The notes under the pieces are model-generated. The model was not told the DNA's origin, did no database searches, and worked only from the letters and a program-made list of their open reading frames with translations. Below, in pieces: positions 1 to 12,068 of a stretch of DNA of 64,000 nt (its first letter is position 1; each line of letters begins with the position of its first letter). Position numbers and translations under genes: made by a program. The stretch covers positions 186,001-250,000 of the forward strand of contig QPMI01000416.1 in the NCBI GenBank assembly GCA_004431415.1, given 5' to 3'. The DNA is from Cyanophora paradoxa. Taxonomy: Eukaryota > Glaucocystophyceae > Cyanophorales > Cyanophoraceae.

Positions 1-3000
1 GAGGGCGCCGCGGGCTCGTGCATGTGATCAGATCACTCACCGGCCGCGAGTCGTCCTTGGAGCGCGTCGCGAACTCGACCTCGCGCCCCTTGGAGCCCAC
101 CGCGCGGCCCAGCGACGCAGCCTGCCGAGCGAGCGAGGAAGGTTCGATCCTGATTCGATCTGGCCTCGGCCGATTTGATCTCGATAGAACGACGTACCCG
201 GATCGCCTCGCGGGTCTCGGCGGCGTGCTGAGGGTCCACCACAGAGTCCACGAAGCACTTGCCTGGGGGGGGTACGAGCGGCGTCGGTGAGTGCGGGAGG
301 GTGGGCGGAGGGGCGGAGGGTACGCGGACCGAGCATGGCGGCGCGCGTCAGCCCGAAGAGCTCCTCCGCCTGCAAACGAAGAAGGGGTCAGAGGGGGGTG
401 GGGGAGGGTGCAAGTACCGACGTAAGAGCGCTTGGTAAAGGGACCGACGCCCCCGCCAAGTTTTTTTTCTAAGATATAAGAGCCGTCTAAGAACGCCCGC
501 CCGCCCGCCGCCCCCCGCCTCCGCCCCCGGCCCCGCCCCCGCCCCGCTTGCCTTGGGGTTCCAGTCGGCGATGAGGCCGTCGCGGCAGAGGGTGATCACG
601 GGCACCGTCACCGCCTCCATCAGCTGCTTCAGGTCTGCGCGGGGCGGGGCGGGGCGGGTCGGGGCATGTCACGAGACCAGCTACTACGCTAGGAACTAGT
701 TCCTAGGGCGGGGGCGGGGCGGGCGGGGCGGGCGACTCGGGTCCGGTCGGATCGGGTCGGGTGAGCGCGAGGCGGGTCACGGGATTAGCTACTAGGCTAG
801 GAACTAACTAGTTCCTAGGGCCGGTCGGCTTTTTAGCTCGGCCCCTCGGCCCCTCGGCCCCTCGGCTCCCTAGCTCGGGGCGGGGCAGGGTGGGGCGGTG
901 CGGGGCGGGGCGGGGCAGGGAAAAGCGTAAAAAGCGTACCCTGGGAGACGAGCTTGAGCTGCCGCGAGACGCCGAGCTTCTCGTTCAGGCCCCACACGCT
1001 CCGCTGCGGGGGGGGGGAAGGTGGGGGGGGGGGGGGGGGGGGAGGGGGGGCGAAGGGGAGGGCGAGGGAAGGGCCCGGCCGCCGTCAGCCTTCTCGGATG
1101 GGGGAGGCGGGGGAAGAGAAGGGGGGTACGGGAGTACCAGGACGGAGAGGGCGGCGAAGTCTCCCGGGCCGAAGTATTCGCTCTGGCCCTTCGTGTATTC
1201 CACCCTGGAGGGGAAAATCAGACCAGATCAGATCAGACAGGATCAGATCAGATCAGATCGCATCGGATTGGATGCGGAGGCGTTGTGAGGGGGGCGAACT
1301 AGCATCACCACGATAGGAGAGAGGGCATAGCCTCTCATGAGAATACAAGAGAGACTATAAGCTCTCTTTATACTGAAGTGTTCTCGGCTTAGCTAGCTAA
1401 TGCGCACCAGAGCTCGAAAGAGTCGCGGGGGTTGAGGTGCCGCCCGGGGCTCTTCAGGTCGGCCTCGCGCCCCGCCCACTTGCGCGTCGTCGAGAGCTCC
1501 TCGCGAAAGTACATCACGATCGACCCTGCGCGGGTGGATTCGACACGTCAGAGACGCACGTCGGCTTAGCGGACCAGAGACGCAGAAGCTCGAGCGCCGG
1601 CCGCAGCGTTAGTTGGTTAGTTGGCCCCTGCTTCACGCACCGCTTGAGAGGCGCGTGGCGAGGACGCCGCAGATCCCCTTGGGCGGGGGTATGCTCGACG
1701 GGATGTCCCGGGTCTGGCAGGAGGGTGGGAAAGAGTTAGTCAGGAAAGAAAGAGTTAGTTAGTCTAAGATCTTGAGATCCAAAAGGATCCATTAAAAGAA
1801 GGCCCTTGATCTGAGGTCGCACCCAGAAGTCGGAGGCGAAGACCTCGTCCTGGCCCGCCGAGGCCCGCTTCACGCACTCGCGCTCCACGAAGGCCGCAAG
1901 GTGCAGCACCTGCCGGCGCGGCGGGGCGGGATCAGGCTCGGGGAGGGCTGCCGGGCTCGCCTCGGCTCGCTAGTGGGACCCTCTAAAAGACCGCCCGAGC
2001 GCCCGGGCCGGCGAACCGCCTCTCTCCGGGGGCAGTTCCGCTAGCGGGCCCGGCTCTCGCTAGCGGGACTCGGGCCCCCGGGCTAGCTAGCCAGGCTTTG
2101 TCTCGGCTGCCCTTCGGTTCGGCTCGGCGGGGCGGGGCGGGGCGCGGCGCGGCGGGGCGGGGCGGGGCGGGGCGGGGGACGCTAGCTAGGGGATGGTGCC
2201 CCCGAGGGAGGGATGCTAGGAGATCGGTGCCCCGATGCGCTGGCGGGGCCATCTAGAAGACCGCCCTCAAGGGCAGGGCGCCCGGGCCCTCTAGAAGGCC
2301 GCCCGGGCGCCTAGGCGCAAGTGCGCACCGACTCTCTCCGGGGGCAGTTCCCCGTCGCCTCGTACTCGCAGACCTGAGATCGGATCGGATCGGATCAGAT
2401 CAGATCAGATCAGATCGGAGCAGGTGAGCCGACCTCCTCCCCGTCCGCCGCCTCCTGGAGCTGCCGCGTACCCCCCGCCGACGCCAGCGCGACCCCGCAG
2501 CACGTAATTAGATCCTGCCGACTCGCCCCTCAGCGCATACGGAAGGAAGCAATCAAGCAAGCAAGCAAGAAAGGGAGGAGGGGGCGCGCGCGCCTTCACG
2601 CTGGGGTCCGACGAGAAGAGTGCCTTCAGAAAAGTCTGGTGCCGCCCGCTCTTCTGCGCGCTCTCCAGGAGCGCCGCGTGCAGCTCCCGCGCCTTGGTAT
2701 CTGCCCGCCGGTACTGCCGCTCCTGTACCCAGGCGATCTGCGAGGCCAGAACCTGCCCGGCCGGCCCCGCCGGAGTCGGATTCGGATTCGGGAGTGAGGG
2801 AGGGGGGAGCAGCGAGGGGGGGTAGCGGGGCGAACCATGACGAAGTTGTTGCACGCGAGCCGGGTACGCCGGTCGCAGTACTTCGGCGTGTGGTTGTGGC
2901 TGCGCCTCAGGCTCAGCGGGACGGGACGGGGGCCGGAGCGCAGGGGGGGTACGGCACGCACCACACGAAGAGGCCCCATAGGCTCCCGGATATGACAATC

Positions 3001-4431
3001 GAGTTGACGATAGTCGCTTGTACCCCCTGCGCGGCGGCGTTGGCTTGGGGATGGCTGCTGCGGGACCGGGACCCAGGCGGGTGTTGGGTACCATGTTCTT
3101 GAGGTACTGGAGGTGGCCTGGGGGGTAGAGCAACCGGCATGAGCGCGGAAAAGGGGACGCGAGGGGGGGGGGGAAGTACAGGGGGATACGGAGCGAAGGG
3201 TGCTCCGAGCGAGGTCGAGGGGCGGTTGCTCGGGGTGGGACAGGATGGCGACCGGGGCTGCGGGGCGGCAAAGCGCGGTCGGTCGCCACGGAGGCGCACA
3301 AGCTGCCGTACCCCTCACGCACGGGTACAGACGTCGGGGATGGCGCGGAAGCGATTGAGCATGAAGAAACCGCGGGCGGCGGGGGGGATGTCCTGAGGGG
3401 GGGAGGAAGCAAGCAGCGGTTAGCCGCGAGACCGCGAAAGGGGGGTTGGGGAAGGGAGGAGGGGCTACGCGGACCATCCCGGGGAAGCTCATGCCTAGCA
3501 GGGGGGCACGCGTGTCGTCGCGGAGGCACTGCAGGGGGGTCGTCCGGGGAGACGGGGGGAAGGCCGAGGGGGGTACAGGTATCGGACCTCGGCGATGACC
3601 TGGCCGTCTTTCTGGGAGTCGAACCGGTAGATCATGCACCTGCCGGGATTCGAACCCGGGGCCGCGGGATCCGGGCGGGCGCGCGGGGGTACCGATCGAA
3701 TCGGACGATGTCCGCGAAGAGGGGTATGAGCCCCTGAACTAGGTCTTCGACGCTCGTAGACTCCTCAGCCATTTCTGATACCCCGCGGGCTCGGAGGGCG
3801 CGGCAAGGGGGGGTGGGGGGTACTCGCGCACGCATAGAACGAGCGGACAGGCAGGCCATATCCTCGTTGAAATTCGGAGACAGCGGGCTGCGGCGCCGCC
3901 GGTCGGCCTCGCCGGTCGACGCACCGCGCGCGGGGGCCGAGGCGGCGCGGCGCGGAGGGGCGGGGCGGGGCCGGGCGGGCGGTGCGCACGGGGCGCCGGG
4001 TATGGGCGACGCGAGCGGCTCGAGCTCCACGATGCACTCTGCGGGGGATCCGTCCGGACTCGGCTCGGTCGCGTGCAGCAGACCCGACCATTCTGCGCGC
4101 CCCCGCTCAAGCAGGGTCTGCATCGGCGGAGCGCGGCGGAGCGGCGCGGCGCGCACCGACGCCGTTGACCGTGGAAAGGCGGAGCTCGACGGGTACGGCG
4201 ACAGAGGCCGGGGGGGAGGCGGCCGGCCGCGACCGGAGCGAGGAGAGGGCGCCGACGACGGCCAACAGCGAGTCTGGCGCGAGCACGGACGAGAGCGGGC
4301 CGCCGAGGGCCGACTCCGCAGGGACGCCGATGAGCTCGCCCAGGTTGGCGGAGACGCGCCGAACGAGGGGCACCGCACCATCGTCCAACCGAACTGCGCG
4401 AGGCCGCCTCGGGCCGGCGCAACGCAAGGCG

Positions 4432-4472
<41 letters not shown>

Positions 4473-4831
4473 AGGCGGGCCAGACGCACGCGCGATGAGG
4501 ATGCCGTGCGCCTGGACCTTCCCGACGTGCCGGAGCGAGGAGGGGTCCTGGGCGCAGCCGGCGCGGCAAGTCGGCGCGGGCCTTGCGGGCTGGCGGGAGC
4601 GGCACGCGGGGGCGGGAATGCGGCGGGAAGGCCTGGAATGCGCACCCTCCAGTAGGGCGGGAGCTCCTGGAGGCGCTGCGTCTCCTTTGAGGCGCGGTAC
4701 CGCTCCGGTCGGGGGTCCGCCATGGGGCCCCGCCATCCAGGAGCGGAGGAGCCATCAAGCGTCCCCGCCGAGACCACCGCCGGCTCGACGAGCATCGCGC
4801 CGCGATTCGCGCGGCCACGGCGCCTCTTCAA
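1..4831 (-). CDS. Phytochrome (PAS-GAF-PHY-PAS photoreceptor), many exons, C-terminus off the window
   Basis: Red/far-red bilin photoreceptor. Spliced minus-strand exons give, in order: an N-terminal PAS (about 4560-4000; GKVQAHGILIA, then ANLGELIGVPAESALGG); a GAF (about 3780-2600; FDRCMIYRFDSQKDGQVIAE, DIPPAARGFFMLNRFRAI, LRSVSPCHLQYLKNMGVQA, GSLWGLFVCHNHTPKYC); a PHY domain (around 1510-1420; YFREELSTTRKWAGREA, HLNPRDSFELW); and a further PAS (620-60; VITLCRDGLIADWNPKA, AELFGLTRAAMLGK). The Cys before HLQYL is at the plant/cyanobacterial chromophore site. Its TGC codon is split by an intron (T at 3180, GC at 3117-3116). Introns are short, C-rich and often contain GTACCCC. The start is uncertain: Met at 4831 or about 4723. 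A histidine-kinase output module would be expected beyond base 1 but is not visible. Identification is firm; exon borders are approximate. Confidence 0.9.
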
Positions 4832-5330
4832 ACAAACAGAGATTCCCCCGATCTAATCAAGCGTCGTCCAGGTTACGGACGCCGCGTGCTGCGGTTGTCG
4901 AATCGAAGCAGCGGCGAATCTACGAGGCCCTTCACTTAGATGGCTTCGGCCATGCACGCTGGTGGGTATGCTGAGTCCGCAGGTCACCGCGCGCTAACTC
5001 CGCCGGCCGCGCGCCGCAGCTGTCACGCCTGATTTGGTGACCGCGCCCGAGTCGCGCGCGGGAGCTCCGATCCCCGCTCCTAGTTGGTGCTACTAGTACA
5101 TGACAAGCTGCAACTGCCTTGCTGCAGCTGCGCATGTGCATGCGGGACGCGGCGGGAGCCGAGGCCTAGCTGGAGCTGTAGCATGTACATGTAGGCCTCT
5201 CAGCTGGAGGAGGGTCATGCATGCAGGTGTATCCCGCTTGTACCCCAACCACCCACCTTACCGCCGTGAAGTTACCGGCCGATTGCGCATGCAAGTACTA
5301 GTAATGGAAAAACGAAAAAGTTCGGAAAAA
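4832..5330. other. Intergenic, 5' flank of the phytochrome gene
   Basis: No gene recognised. The stretch is rich in GCATGC/TGCATG-type palindromes and should hold the phytochrome promoter, but I see no motif I would name. It ends at the target duplication of the LINE-like insert. Confidence 0.4.
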
Positions 5331-5766
5331 CTTTTTTTTGAGAGACTACGGTGGGGCGAACCCCCCGTAGGTAGTAATATTAGGGACAACAAAGCAATCA
5401 CAAATCAAAGAAACAGGAAACTAGCACAAAATACAGAATCAAGAGGGATCACGAGAAGGGACACGATCAGAAGAACGCAAAAGATAAGGAGAACGAGCAC
5501 GAGGAGAAGGAGTAGAAGAGCTCAGGGACGTCGACGCAGAAGTACTAGTCACACTACGAGGAGCACGGGGACGCAGCGAATAAGGAGAACGAGCACGAGG
5601 AACTACAGTCGAAGACGAAGATCTAGACGAAGACGACAAGACAGAGCTAACAGCAGAACTAGAAGACGTAGTCGCAGGAGGCAGATCGAGAGGTGGCAGA
5701 ACAGTAGGAGAGGCGAAACGTAGGACACCACTAGAGGGGAGAATCAAAGCTGGCGGAGTGTCTAAA
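5331..5766 (-). mobile_element. 5'-truncated LINE-like retroposon with poly-A tail and 3' hairpin
   Basis: On the minus strand the insert ends in a hairpin (5346-5370: CTACG/CGTAG arms, one bulged base, G/C-rich inner stem) followed by eight A residues. It is flanked by a candidate 8-bp target duplication CGGAAAAA (5323-5330 and 5767-5774). A minus-strand reading frame (5747-5439) enters from the truncated 5' side. It is Ser/Arg-rich with two copies of a motif like PRARSPYSLRP / PRARSPYLLRS, and could be the end of a retrotransposon protein. The same 3' hairpin and A-tail ends the SINE at 16.0 kb, which suggests an autonomous/non-autonomous pair. No reverse transcriptase is visible. The duplication is A-rich and so only moderately convincing. 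Confidence 0.5.
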
Positions 5767-5943
5767 CGGAAAAATTTTTAACCCTTCTGAACTTTAATAA
5801 AAATGTATATAATCTACATATATATCATTTAGATATGCATAATGAAACATCGATATATATATATATCGATCGATCGACATCTATTCTGGTTACGCACGTG
5901 CACGTGCACGTACCCCAACCGAACGTGCACGTGGATCCGGACG

Positions 5944-6168
5944 TCAGCCCAACGAAGGTTGCAAAACTTGAAAAATGTCGAATGGTTCATTCATCTCATT
6001 AGCCGGTACCCCAAACACGGCCTTCACCCCCCTCATCGCGTCGTACCCCATCGCAATGCCGTCGCCTGCACTCTTTGCCTGCTCGTCGGCGGCCGCCATC
6101 GCGGTGCTTGCAGGCGCTACACAGAGACCACAGCTCATCGCCGCCAGCTCCCGCTCCCCGGCGGCCAA
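5944..6168 (-). CDS. Possible C-terminal exon of an unrecognised gene
   Basis: A minus-strand frame ends with GYDAMRGVKAVFGVPANEMN and a stop at 5944, just before AT-rich sequence that looks like a 3' flank (5770-5940). The residue mix is protein-like and GGGGTAC-type intron motifs occur nearby. I cannot join it to upstream exons or assign a family. It may be spurious. Confidence 0.25.
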   Translation of the reverse strand: MAAGERELAAMSCGLCVAPASTAMAAADEQAKSAGDGIAMGYDAMRGVKAVFGVPANEMNEPFDIFQVLQPSLG

Positions 6169-6610
6169 TACTCGTTCTCCCGTCGTCCAGCGGCTTCGTA
6201 TCTGCCGTCGGCTTGCCCTTGGAGGTCCTGTTAGGTTCTCAGCTCATGCGGGGCATCCCAAGGCCCTCTTCAGCCCGGTCGCCACTTTCGCCCAGCCCGA
6301 GTTCGAGGACGGCGGCACGGCGCGGATGACTCGAGGTACGTGCACTTTCTTGGTTTAGCGTCCCGCGAGGGCCCCGGTCAAGGGACGCCGGCGCCGGCGC
6401 GCCGGCGCGGATGTGTACGCGATGTCTTGCGCCCTCCCCGCGTGCCATAGCGGCTCGCCGTGCATCAATTCTGCATATATAGACTGTGTGCAGTGTTGCC
6501 TCTGGCTCCCCGCGCGTGTCGCTACCGGTCCCCGCGGCCGATCACAACCGGCTCCCTTCGGATCCCCGCGCGCGTCCTCACCCGGTACCGGTCCACGCGG
6601 CCGATCGCAG

Positions 6611-7749
6611 AGTTTCGCAACGTGCACGAGGAACTGGCACGCCACCTGAGGCCCGGAGAGAAGCCGAACAGCGACTGGGGCCTCTTCACTTACAGTCTAC
6701 GGGAATTCGTCTCGGTGCGCGTCCGCTGCCACCAACCCTCCCTCCCGATTCTTCTCTAAAGCGCTCGCGCGTTGCGCAGGACTGCGTTGACTGCTACATC
6801 GGCCGCCTGACACTCTCCGCCGTCCTGATCGAGCTCTCTCTGTGCGCGGCTAGCTTCGCGCCGCGCCTCCGCGCGCCGCACTTTCTGGCAGCTGACGAGT
6901 CAACGGCGCGCGCTGCTCGGCCCGCAGCGCGTCTACAACGGATGAGCCGCTCTCCTCGACGCACGTCATGCTGCGGACAGTGTCCGCCTTCGTCGTCTTC
7001 ACGTGCCTGAACGCTCTTAACCTCAGCGACTCCGAAATGAACAGGGTGCGGTCGCGAGGGACCGCGGAGCGCCGAGCGCGGCGCGCCGCGTCTCACGCGC
7101 CCGCCGCCCTCTCGCAGCGCACGCTCTCGCGCCGCTCGAAAGTCTCGAGCGGGGCGCCCGCAGGTCGGATCGCCTGCTCCCCCCCCCCCCCCCCCCCCTA
7201 CCTCCGCCCAACTCTTCTCTGCAGAGTACGCTTTCTACGCCGGCCTCACGCCGGGATGGGCCGAGGAGGATTTCATCACCGCCCGGGACTGGATCGAGAG
7301 TGCGCAGCTCGAATTCGACTTCGATCCGCCTCGGAAATTCGGTCGATCGATCGCGATTTGATCCCCGCGCGCGCGCCGCAGCGGTCGTGCTCTGCCGCCG
7401 GCTCGGGCGGGCCGCCGGCGCCTCGGGGGAGCGGGGGCAGCTGGACGCGCTGTACGCGGCCGCGGAGGCGGAGGGCGGCGCTTCCGAAGAGTTCCAAGAC
7501 TTCCGCCGCGCCCAGGTGCACGCGCGCGCCCGCGCGCCCATTTCCTTCTTCTTCTTCTTCTTCTGGATCAAATGTTTTACATTTGAAACGAGCTCTACCC
7601 CTCAAGCTTGAACCTATGGTCAGATCTCGGTTGCTGAATCCTGATGCTTCTTTCCGATCCACTTCAGATCCTGCTCCTGGAGACGCTGGCGGCGACGCTC
7701 GAGGCGGCCTCGGACGGCGCCGGGCGCCTGAGCGCTTCCCTTCGTGACT
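6611..7749 (+). CDS. Uncharacterised spliced gene (at least six exons)
   Basis: Consecutive plus-strand exons have plausible borders. 6611-6713 follows GATCGCAG and reads EFRNVHEELARHLRPGEKPN then SDWGLFTYSLREFVS. The next exon, from about 6780, reads DCVDCYIGRLTLSAVLIE. One near 6892 reads LTSQRRALLGPQRVYN. One near 6981 reads VSAFVVFTCLNALNLSDSEM. The exon at 7227 reads EYAFYAGLTPGWAEEDF, and one near 7380 is Ala/Glu-rich (QLDALYAAAEAEGGASEEFQ). The last reads LETLAATLEAASDGAGRLSA and stops at 7749. The pieces look largely alpha-helical. A cyclin-box-like fold crossed my mind, but no motif fixes it. The 5' end is not defined. Confidence 0.5.
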
Positions 7750-8280
7750 GAGCCCCTTTCTTCCCTCCCCCCCCCCCCCCCCCCCCCACCCACCCCCCTC
7801 TCCCTCTCTCTCGGCGCGGCCGGCCGCTGCCTCTCTAAGGCCTGCCTGTACAGTGCTCGGCTGCAGTGTAGCCTCCTGGTGCGCGTGGCTCTCCTGCAGC
7901 TGTATACTACGTAGTGTAAAGCTAGGCCTAGCTAGGTTTAGATCCGCGCGGGATCGTTGCAACTGTGAGACCGCATGTACTCTCTTTATTTATCTTGTAG
8001 ACTCATCTTCGTATATTCAGATCCTGTACTATATATATACGATGTTGATTTCAGTTCCCCTTTAATTTCATCGTTCGTAGGACTACTCGTCGAAATTAAC
8101 TTTTTAAACTTCTGTTGTTGTAATTGTACAAATGCCGCAGTACTAGTACAGTGCCGCAGATCCCCCGCGCGGCTGCATGCACCCAGCCCGAGCGCGCCAG
8201 CGCACGCGTAATTATAACTAATAACTGCGTTTTCACGCCTTGCTAGCTAGCGCTCGCTGACTAGCGCTAGCTAGCTATAG
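7750..8280. other. Shared 3' flank of two convergent genes
   Basis: Holds a poly-C tract (about 7767-7790), a CTCTCT run, then AT-richer sequence with TATATA and GCTAGC palindromes. No gene seen. Polyadenylation signals for the gene ending at 7749 (plus) and the one ending at 8281 (minus) should lie here. Confidence 0.4.
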
Positions 8281-11200
8281 CTAGCCCTTTGGCGCCGGGA
8301 GGCCCAGGCCCATGGCCAGGGGCCGGAGCACGAGGATAGCGTTGGGCACGAGCCCCGCCTCCCGCAGCGTCTGCTTCGGGTCCGCGTACGCCTGCAGGGG
8401 GGAATGAGTTCGGGGGGGAAGAATCTGCGGGGGGGGGTACGAGACTGTAAGGACCTGGTTGGGGAACGCGGTCCGGATCTCGAAGTCGGGGGCGTCCTTC
8501 GGCCGCTGCCGCTGCAGATGCTCCCGCAGCGCTCCGATCTGAACGAACGAAGTTCGGCGAGTCAAAGGAACGGAACGGGGGTACAGAAATCGCCGCAGCT
8601 TACCGTGTCGTCGGCGCGGAGCTTGAGGAGGAACGTTCGCTTCCCGTCGTCCGATTTGACCCGAAGCGTCGCGATGTCCCTGGCTCGAGTTCAGGCGGGG
8701 AGGATTCCGAACGTGCGAAAAAAGCCCGGGTAGGGGATTGGGTTTGCCTGGGGGTACGGAGGTGGGCGCTGGAGGGCCGCTCCTGCCCTTCAGATGGAGA
8801 AGGCTCCTTCCCCGCGGCATCTGGAAAAGAATGAATTCAGCCTGAAAGGAAAAGGCCAGATCGGAAGGGAGGCGCCTCGTATGAGCTTGAGGGTCGGGGT
8901 CTCGATCACGATCACGCCGCCGTCCTCCCCGCCGGCCGCCGGCGGCTCCCGCCCCTGCCCGCTTGAAGTAAGCAAAACAAGAATACCGAAAAGAAAGCAG
9001 AAAAGAAGAAAGGAAGGCGCCTTGAGCAGGGAATCGATGTCGTCGCGGACGGATACGACGCGACCGTTCCTCACGACGTTCTTCGGGAGCCGGTTCAGGA
9101 ACTCGTTCCTCTCCATGGGCCGGTTCGGGTCCTGCCGGGAACATTTCTGGTTTGGGGATGGAATGGGAAAGAGTCTAGTGGGGGTACCGGACCTTCAGGG
9201 AATCGACGTCGCGGAGGCGGGCGGCGAGGGGCGCGTTGGGGTCGGCGACGGACGCCCGCGGGGGGTACGGCGGCGCCGCCGAGGACGGGGCGGGGGCGGG
9301 GGCAGAGGCGGAGGCGGAGGCCGGCCCGGGCGGCGGGTGCGGATGCGGGGCGGCGGGGGCGGTGGGTACGGGGAAGGAAGAGGATGCCGGGGCGTGGGGG
9401 GGTACAGATGAGGAGGAGGAGGAGGAAGGGGCGTCGGCGATCGCGCCCGCGGCCGCCTGCTGCGGGGGGCTTCAGCGTACCCCGGAGATGGAGGGGGGGG
9501 TACAGCGGCGCACCCGGGAGATCGCGGCGGCGAGGACGGGGTGCGCCCCAGCGGGGGACGCGCGGTCCTCGGCGCGAGAGACGAGGGCCCGGCCCTCCCC
9601 GCTGCGGGGCCGTCTCAGAAGCTCGAAAGGGGGGTACAAGAAAAGCTGCGGGTACGTCGGCGCGCCTGAACGGCTGGAACGGGGCCTCGTACTCCTGGTG
9701 CGTGTTGTCCACGAGCTTGATCGGCACTGTACCCCGCCCTGGCGTGGGCGGCCGGCCGCGGATGGGTGATCGGGAGGGGGTACGGTTGCACCACCGTCAG
9801 GGTACTGCTCCTTGAGCTCGTAAGGGAAGTAGCTGCAGCGAGGGAGAGCCCGGTCACGGCCCGTCCGTCCCGGGTACCGCGAACAACTAAAGGAGGGGGG
9901 GGGGGCCGGATCAAATCAAAACGGCGTACCCGTCGAGCAGGTCGGCCATGGCGGCCCCGCAGGATGCTTCGCTGTACGGCCGAAAGGACGCCGATCCCTG
10001 CGAAGGCGAAAAGGGGGGTCGGCACACCATGGGCCGAGCCTGAGCCGCCGGGCCCGTGGGCCGCCCCGGTGGAACGTTCCCCAGGAGCCTGTTCCGCCGG
10101 AGCGGAGCCCCCGGGGGGTACGAGCGCACGAGGATCATGCCATTGCTGTAGATTGTGAGGAGGATCGGGTCCACCGCCTGCGCCCGGGGCGACCAATCAG
10201 TGCAGAGTCCGACGTCAATGAATTTGATCCGCCTCAAATGGCGACGACGAAAAGAGCGCCGCCTAGCTTCGAGCTTTCCTGCTTACGAGCTTCGGGGAGG
10301 GGGTACAGGACGCACGCGGAGGCGGCGTGCGCCGGCGCGGTGGACGACGGCGGAGGAGCCGTCCCCGGCCATCGCGTTCAGATCCCGCAGGTTCTTGGCC
10401 AGCTGCGTAAAGGTTTCCATTAGACAAAATCAGATTGATTATCGAAAAGAATTAGCTAGAATCTTAGCAGGCTCAGATTGATTATCGAAAAGAATTAGAT
10501 TCTGTCGAGGTCTGCGTGCGCCGCGGAATTAGATTCTGTCGAGGTCTAGGTTCTCTCCAGGCGCCAGTCTTTGGTCTTGTCTGATTCAAGGTTGTCCCTA
10601 GGCGCCGATTCTACGTCTTTCCGCCCCCGCGCCGCCCGGCCCCGAATGGGACAATCTAAAATATGAAAGATGCGCCCCGCCCCGCCTCGCCCCGCCCCGC
10701 CCCGAACGCCCTTACCACATTCACGTCGAAGGGTACCACCAGCTTCTTGAGGGGCGGGGCCGCCGCCGCCGCCGGAGGGGCCGCCCCGTGGCCGCCCGCG
10801 GGGGCGGGGGCCGGCGACCCGTCCGTCCCCTTCTCCCGCGACCGCCTGAAGCGGATCAAATTACATTAGATCAGAGTAGAGCAGATTAGAGTAGAGTAGA
10901 TTAGGAGCGCCGCACCGCATCGGGTTCAGATCCCGGTCCGCCTTGCGGGCGGGCCGCTCCGCGCGGGGCGCGCCCGCCGCATCCTCCCCGTCGCTCGCCG
11001 CGGCCGGCCTGGATGTAGGGTGGGGTACGGGAATATTGGGGTACGGGATTATCGGGGTAGGGGTACGGCGCAGCGCCACCGCGCCGCACCGGGCGCCGGG
11101 GCGGGGCGGCCTCCCGTTGCGGGCGGCCCCCTCATCCTCGCTCTCGCTCCCGTTCCCCACCTGTATCCCGTCCCGCGTCGAACAGCGTACCCCTGCGCCA

Positions 11201-12068
11201 CCCTTCCATCGAGTAGCGGCGTACCCAGATCATGCCGTAGTCGTTTAGGAACCGTTCCATGTCCCGAACCTGCGGGCGGATTCGATTCCGAATTTGAATT
11301 CAAATTCGACCCTCCGAACGCTGCTGCCGAACCTGCTTGCGCAACCGCGCGTTCTCGGTCTGCAGAGGGCGAGAAAGGGTCAGCGATGAGAAAGGGCGAG
11401 CGGCAGCGGCCGAGAAGAGACGCGCGGCCAGGCGGCTAGGCGGCTTGCTTGCCTGCAGGAGCTTGACCTTGTCCTGGGGCCCCGCCCCGCTCGACGCGAC
11501 CTCGCGCGCCGTTGCGAGCTCCTTCTGCAGCTGAGCGATGAGCTGGTCCTGCGTGGACGTCAGGAAGGACGGAATTTGATCCGATGTTAGATTTGATCCG
11601 GCGCGCCTTGATCTGCAGCTCGGAGCGCTGGGACTTCAGCTGCAGCTCCGTGTTCCGAAGGCGCTGCGCCATCGAAGAGAGGAGGTCCGAGTCCCTCACG
11701 GGGCCGCCCGCGCCCGCCCCGGCCGCCGCGTGAGGGTTGGAGTGGACCCGCGGCCGCGGGGGGAGATCCCGGTGCGCTGCTGCTGCTGCTGATGCTGCCG
11801 GCGGCGCCGCCGCCGCTTCCTTGTCTTCGAGGGAGCGCCTCACCGGGTCCCGCTCCCTTCGGGGCTCCCGCGGCTCGCGCGGCGCGAGCACATCCCCGGC
11901 GACGGCTGCTGCCGCGCGCGGCGGTGAGTGAGCTGGCGCCGCAGCGGCTGCGCTGGATCGGAGCGGAGCGGAGCGGACCCTCGGGCGGCGTGGCCGGCCG
12001 CGGCGGGTGGTCCCGCATGAGGTCCTTCAGGACGCGCGCCTCGAGAACCTTGTCCAGGTCATTGAGCT
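8281..12068 (-). CDS. UBXN11-like: UBX domain protein 11 (socius)-like: coiled coil, SEP and UBX domains
   Basis: The spliced protein has a Pro/Ala-rich N-terminus with coiled-coil exons (about 11700; DLLSSMAQRLRNTELQLKSQ), then METFTQLAKNLRDLNAMAGD (10418). A SEP domain follows (10230-9080; ILLTIYSNGMILV, FRPYSEASCGAAMADLLDGY, FPYELKEQYPDGG, VPIKLVDNTHQEY, NEFLNRLPKNVVRNGRVVSV). The C-terminal UBX domain (8690-8290) reads LRVKSDDGKRTFLLKLRADD, IGALREHLQRQRPKDAPDFE, TLREAGLVPNAILVLRP, with TAG at 8283-8281. The order SEP, then an ETPTL linker, then UBX is that of animal UBXN11, which binds Rho-family proteins; SEP-UBX proteins are usually p97/Cdc48 cofactors. The FPR loop typical of strong p97 binding is not evident (AFPNQ instead). 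Introns carry GTACCCC. The first exon(s) upstream of 12068 are uncertain. Confidence 0.8.

Noticed and set aside
1010-1060. Poly-G tract as a regulatory element
   Set aside because: It is the complement of a C-rich phytochrome intron. Similar poly-C tracts fill many introns here.
3638-3664. tRNA-like T-arm (GGGTTCGAATCCC) on the minus strand
   Set aside because: It lies inside a phytochrome intron, has no A box or cloverleaf partner upstream, and ends at the splice acceptor.
3632-4831. 399-codon unspliced minus-strand ORF
   Set aside because: It is a GC-rich frame running through several phytochrome exons and introns. The conserved PAS and GAF segments switch frame at splice sites.
5100-5723. 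207-codon Arg-rich plus-strand ORF
   Set aside because: It crosses the edge of the retroposon insert. The Arg-rich part is the complement of a Ser-rich minus-strand frame.
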